DNA from: Gammaproteobacteria bacterium UBA1119
Lineage (GTDB): Bacteria; Pseudomonadota; Gammaproteobacteria; Pseudomonadales; Azotimanducaceae
NCBI GenBank assembly: GCA_002313255.1
Contig: DCBA01000087.1
Location: 3,618 to 19,797, forward strand
Length of the DNA stretch: 16,180 bases
Direction: 5' to 3'
The notes beneath the pieces were generated by a model. The model saw only the letters and a program-made list of their open reading frames with translations, ran no database searches and was not told where the DNA came from. Below, one piece after another: positions 13,991-16,180 of this stretch (positions are counted from its first letter, which is position 1; each line of letters opens with the position of its first letter). A program made the translations under genes and the position numbers.

Positions 13991-15601
13991 TCAGTCAGAC
14001 CGCGGCTGCACCGCGTCTAATCGACCGTCAAATTCGCTCATTAGTGAGCGTACGTTTTCGTCTTTGCGCAACGCGGATTCCGCTACGTCAAGTCGTTCTT
14101 GCGCCAAACGCTGTTTACGCGACGCGGGGGTTTCTTCAACGATCGTACCCGTAGTTACGACCACTTCGACGGGTTTGCCGATCCGTTCTGCAAAGATTTC
14201 TTCTAGATGACCTTGCTGAGTATCGTTGTAGAGCATGTCGTGGCTTTCATCCAACAGAAGCTCAATCCGATCCTCGGTTAACGCGACGAGATTGCTGTGT
14301 TCTAGAATCATGGCTGTCACCCCCGTCGCCGGAATATCCTCGATCCGCTCGTGCCATGGCGCCCCTTTCAGTGGCGCTTGACCACTCGCTATTGGTGCCG
14401 AGTCCATCGCTTTCGTATCAGTGACTTTCGTTTTCCGTTGTTTTTTTGATGGTTGCCGTTGGGCCCCACTGTCCTCTGTTACCTCGACCGAGCCGTTCCC
14501 ACCAGACCCCGACGGCGTCGTATCGACGCCCTCATAAGCAGGCTCAAAGTCGAGCAGTCGAATCATGGTCATTTCAAAACCAACTTTGGGATCCGGTGCG
14601 TACTGCATATCTCGCCCGCCCATGAGACAAGTCTGATACGCCAATTGAATCCATTGTGCTGAAAAGCGATCTGTGTAGTTTTGCAGGTCGCCTTCCGGTT
14701 TCGTATCGGTCGCGTACGCCATCGCGAGCTCGTGAAACGCCCGTTGCAGGTTGTCGAGCACATCGGCCAGATCCGCCGAGCGCGAGGCAAGTTCATTTGA
14801 ACACTTGAACAACGCTATTCGATCCCGATCGGCGAGCGTGTCGAGTAAACGAGTCACCTCGTCTGCGCGCACGGTACCCAACATTTCGGCGACTCGATCC
14901 CCTTCCAACGATCCTCCGCAGTACGACACGGCCTGGTCGGCGATCGACAACGCATCGCGCAGGCTGCCATCTGCTGCTCGGGCAATCACGTTAAGCGATA
15001 CGTCGTCGGACTCGACCGCCTCGTGGGTGAGTACGCTCCGGAGATGTTCGGTAATCACGTCCGGGAGAATGTTCTTCAAGTTAAATTGCAGGCACCTCGA
15101 AAGAACCGTCAGGGGAACTTTTTGCGGATTGGTGGTCGCTAGCAAGAACTTTACGTGAGGTGGTGGCTCTTCGAGCGTCTTTAATAGCGCATTAAAACTT
15201 GATGTCGAGAGCATGTGAACCTCATCGATGAGGTAGACCTTAAAGCGCCCTCGCGTCGGCAAATACTGCACGTTATTGAGCAGGTCCCGGGTATCATCCA
15301 CGCCAGTGCGTGAAGCCGCGTCGACCTCGATCAGGTCAATAAACCGTCCCTCGATAATCTCTGAGCACGATTCACATTCGCCGCAGGGAGAAGATGAAAC
15401 CCCTTGCTCACAATTCAGGCAATTAGCCAGAATCCGCGCAATGGTCGTTTTGCCCGTGCCCCGTGTACCCGTGAACAAGTACGCATGGTGTAAACGGTCT
15501 TTGTCGAGCGCGTTGACCAACGCGCGGACAGCGTGTTCCTGACCGACAACGTCATCGAACGAACGCGGTCGGTACTTTCGAGCAAGGACCTGATAGCTCA
15601 T
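13991..15601 (-). CDS. dnaX: DNA polymerase III tau/gamma subunit
   Basis: DnaX forms the ATPase core of the clamp loader. From ATG 15601 (MSYQVLARKYRP, as in E. coli) it has 536 residues; a second ATG two codons upstream (15607) is possible. Seen are Walker A GTRGTGKT (45-52), a C4 zinc site (C64, C73, C76, C79), Walker B LIDEVHML (124-131), sensor 1 TTN (156-158), the SRC motif (168-170) and sensor 2 GSLRDAL (212-218). The collar domain ends near 355, and a low-complexity linker (about 360-420) leads to the tau C-terminal part, which is shorter than in E. coli (643 aa). In the linker, codons 386-387 lie in an A7 run followed closely by a -1-frame stop, a likely programmed frameshift giving a 394-aa gamma (separate entry). 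It is the first gene of the long minus-strand run and divergent from the phosphodiesterase gene. Confidence 0.97.
   Translation of the reverse strand: MSYQVLARKYRPRSFDDVVGQEHAVRALVNALDKDRLHHAYLFTGTRGTGKTTIARILANCLNCEQGVSSSPCGECESCSEIIEGRFIDLIEVDAASRTGVDDTRDLLNNVQYLPTRGRFKVYLIDEVHMLSTSSFNALLKTLEEPPPHVKFLLATTNPQKVPLTVLSRCLQFNLKNILPDVITEHLRSVLTHEAVESDDVSLNVIARAADGSLRDALSIADQAVSYCGGSLEGDRVAEMLGTVRADEVTRLLDTLADRDRIALFKCSNELASRSADLADVLDNLQRAFHELAMAYATDTKPEGDLQNYTDRFSAQWIQLAYQTCLMGGRDMQYAPDPKVGFEMTMIRLLDFEPAYEGVDTTPSGSGGNGSVEVTEDSGAQRQPSKKQRKTKVTDTKAMDSAPIASGQAPLKGAPWHERIEDIPATGVTAMILEHSNLVALTEDRIELLLDESHDMLYNDTQQGHLEEIFAERIGKPVEVVVTTGTIVEETPASRKQRLAQERLDVAESALRKDENVRSLMSEFDGRLDAVQPRSD
14418..14447 (-). 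promoter_or_regulatory. Candidate programmed -1 frameshift site in dnaX
   Basis: On the minus strand, codons TCA AAA AAA CAA contain an A7 run (14447-14441), equivalent to the slippery A AAA AAG of E. coli dnaX with AAA in place of AAG. A -1 shift adds seven codons (Thr-Thr-Glu-Asn-Glu-Ser-His) and meets TGA at 14420-14418. The product would keep the ATPase and collar domains and lose the tau C-terminus, so it would correspond to gamma. I find no strong stem-loop immediately downstream. The nearest candidates are ACTCG/CGAGT and GCGCC/GGCGC, roughly 40-80 nt on. Transcript slippage on A7 could give the same product. Confidence 0.55.
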
Positions 15602-15609
15602 GATCATCC

Positions 15610-15636
15610 ATTCTAAATCAGATCTTCACGAGTCAA
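15610..15636 (-). promoter_or_regulatory. Tentative dnaX promoter
   Basis: On the minus strand TTGACT (15636-15631) and TAGAAT (15615-15610) each match five of six consensus bases, but the spacer is only 15 bp. The start point would fall almost at the dnaX ATG at 15601, implying a leaderless or near-leaderless message, so the assignment is doubtful. Confidence 0.25.
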
Positions 15637-15646
15637 CACGCATCGA

Positions 15647-16180
15647 ATGAGTTTGTCCGCTGATTTTTCCATTATCGGTCATCGGGGCGCGGCCGGTATC
15701 GAACCCGAAAACACGTTGCGCGGGTTCAAGCGTGCACTGGAACACCAGGTACACGCAGTCGAATGCGACGTCCATCAGATCGATCGCGAACTCGTTGTCA
15801 TCCACGATGATACGGTCGATCGAACCACCGACGGAACCGGGGCACTGACGGACTTTTCGTTCGAAAGACTACGTCAGCTGGATGCTGGGGATGGAGAACG
15901 TATACCCATCCTTAAAGAAGTTCTGGATCTCGTTACAACCTCCGTCGGCGTCAACGTTGAATTGAAGGGTCCTGGTACAGCAACTGCGGTTGCAAAAGTA
16001 CTCCGTCAATATAGTCATCGAAAATTGGTGTCGTCTTTCGATCATGAAGAATTACGGCAATTCGTGGCAGATGGTTCCGGTATCCCAGTTGCACCTTTAT
16101 TCGGACGTTGGCGAGAAAACGGACTCGAGATAGCCCGCGCGCTACGGGCGCATGCCGTTAATATATCCGACCGAATCGCG
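15647..16180 (+). CDS. Glycerophosphodiester phosphodiesterase, 3' end outside window
   Basis: The first 178 codons of a GDPD-family enzyme start at ATG 15647, and the frame is open to the window edge. These enzymes hydrolyse glycerophosphodiesters to glycerol-3-phosphate and an alcohol. The catalytic pattern is complete as far as seen: H12 in IIGHRGA, PENT (20-23), metal ligands E39 and D41 in VECDV, H53 in VIHDDTVDRTTDGTG, and E105 in NVELKG. No signal peptide is present, so it is likely cytoplasmic and UgpQ-like rather than periplasmic GlpQ. About 55-70 residues should be missing at the C-terminus, judged from the usual length of about 240. No good Shine-Dalgarno precedes the ATG. It is divergent from dnaX with a 45-bp gap. 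Confidence 0.93.
   Translation, partial: MSLSADFSIIGHRGAAGIEPENTLRGFKRALEHQVHAVECDVHQIDRELVVIHDDTVDRTTDGTGALTDFSFERLRQLDAGDGERIPILKEVLDLVTTSVGVNVELKGPGTATAVAKVLRQYSHRKLVSSFDHEELRQFVADGSGIPVAPLFGRWRENGLEIARALRAHAVNISDRIA

Overview
The window reads as ordinary, gene-dense chromosome from a Gram-negative gammaproteobacterium. The evidence is LpxC (lipid A synthesis, so an outer membrane), the dnaX-ybaB-recR block, HrpA, RNase D, DusA, and the YcgL and YcgN families, which are typical of Gammaproteobacteria. I see no insertion sequence, prophage, CRISPR array or anomalous island. Almost all of the sequence codes, and the longest non-coding gap is about 210 bp (lpxC/dusA).

Layout. Positions 62-3202 are on the minus strand. 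Reading in transcription order, they hold lpxC, gltX (glutamyl-tRNA synthetase), a small exported four-cysteine protein coupled to gltX by an ATGA overlap, and tRNA-Ala(GGC) with its own stable-RNA-type promoter. Positions 3417-4861 are on the plus strand and hold dusA (tRNA dihydrouridine synthase) and a TerB-like protein whose ATG shares a base with the dusA stop. These converge on a long minus-strand run from 15601 down to 4901: dnaX, ybaB, recR, rnd, ycgL, ycgN, a three-helix membrane protein, then (after about 90 bp) a MoxR-type AAA+ ATPase, its VWA partner, and hrpA. A cytoplasmic-type glycerophosphodiester phosphodiesterase starts divergently from dnaX at 15647 and runs off the window end.

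How the genes fit together. The minus-strand run is mostly nucleic-acid housekeeping: clamp loader (DnaX), nucleoid protein (YbaB), recombination mediator (RecR), 3'-5' RNA trimming (Rnd) and DEAH RNA helicase (HrpA), with a MoxR/VWA chaperone-like pair inserted. Genes overlap or nearly touch from dnaX to the membrane protein, which suggests co-transcription and translational coupling.

No whole new system is evident. The points most worth following are an A7 slippery site in dnaX with a -1-frame stop eight codons on (a probable gamma/tau switch), the lpxC start codon embedded in alternative hairpins, three 11-bp-phased repeats upstream of lpxC, and a possible short leader ORF overlapping the dusA GTG start. 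Several start codons were moved from the longest open frame (lpxC, dnaX, rnd, ycgL, ycgN); reasons are given in each entry.
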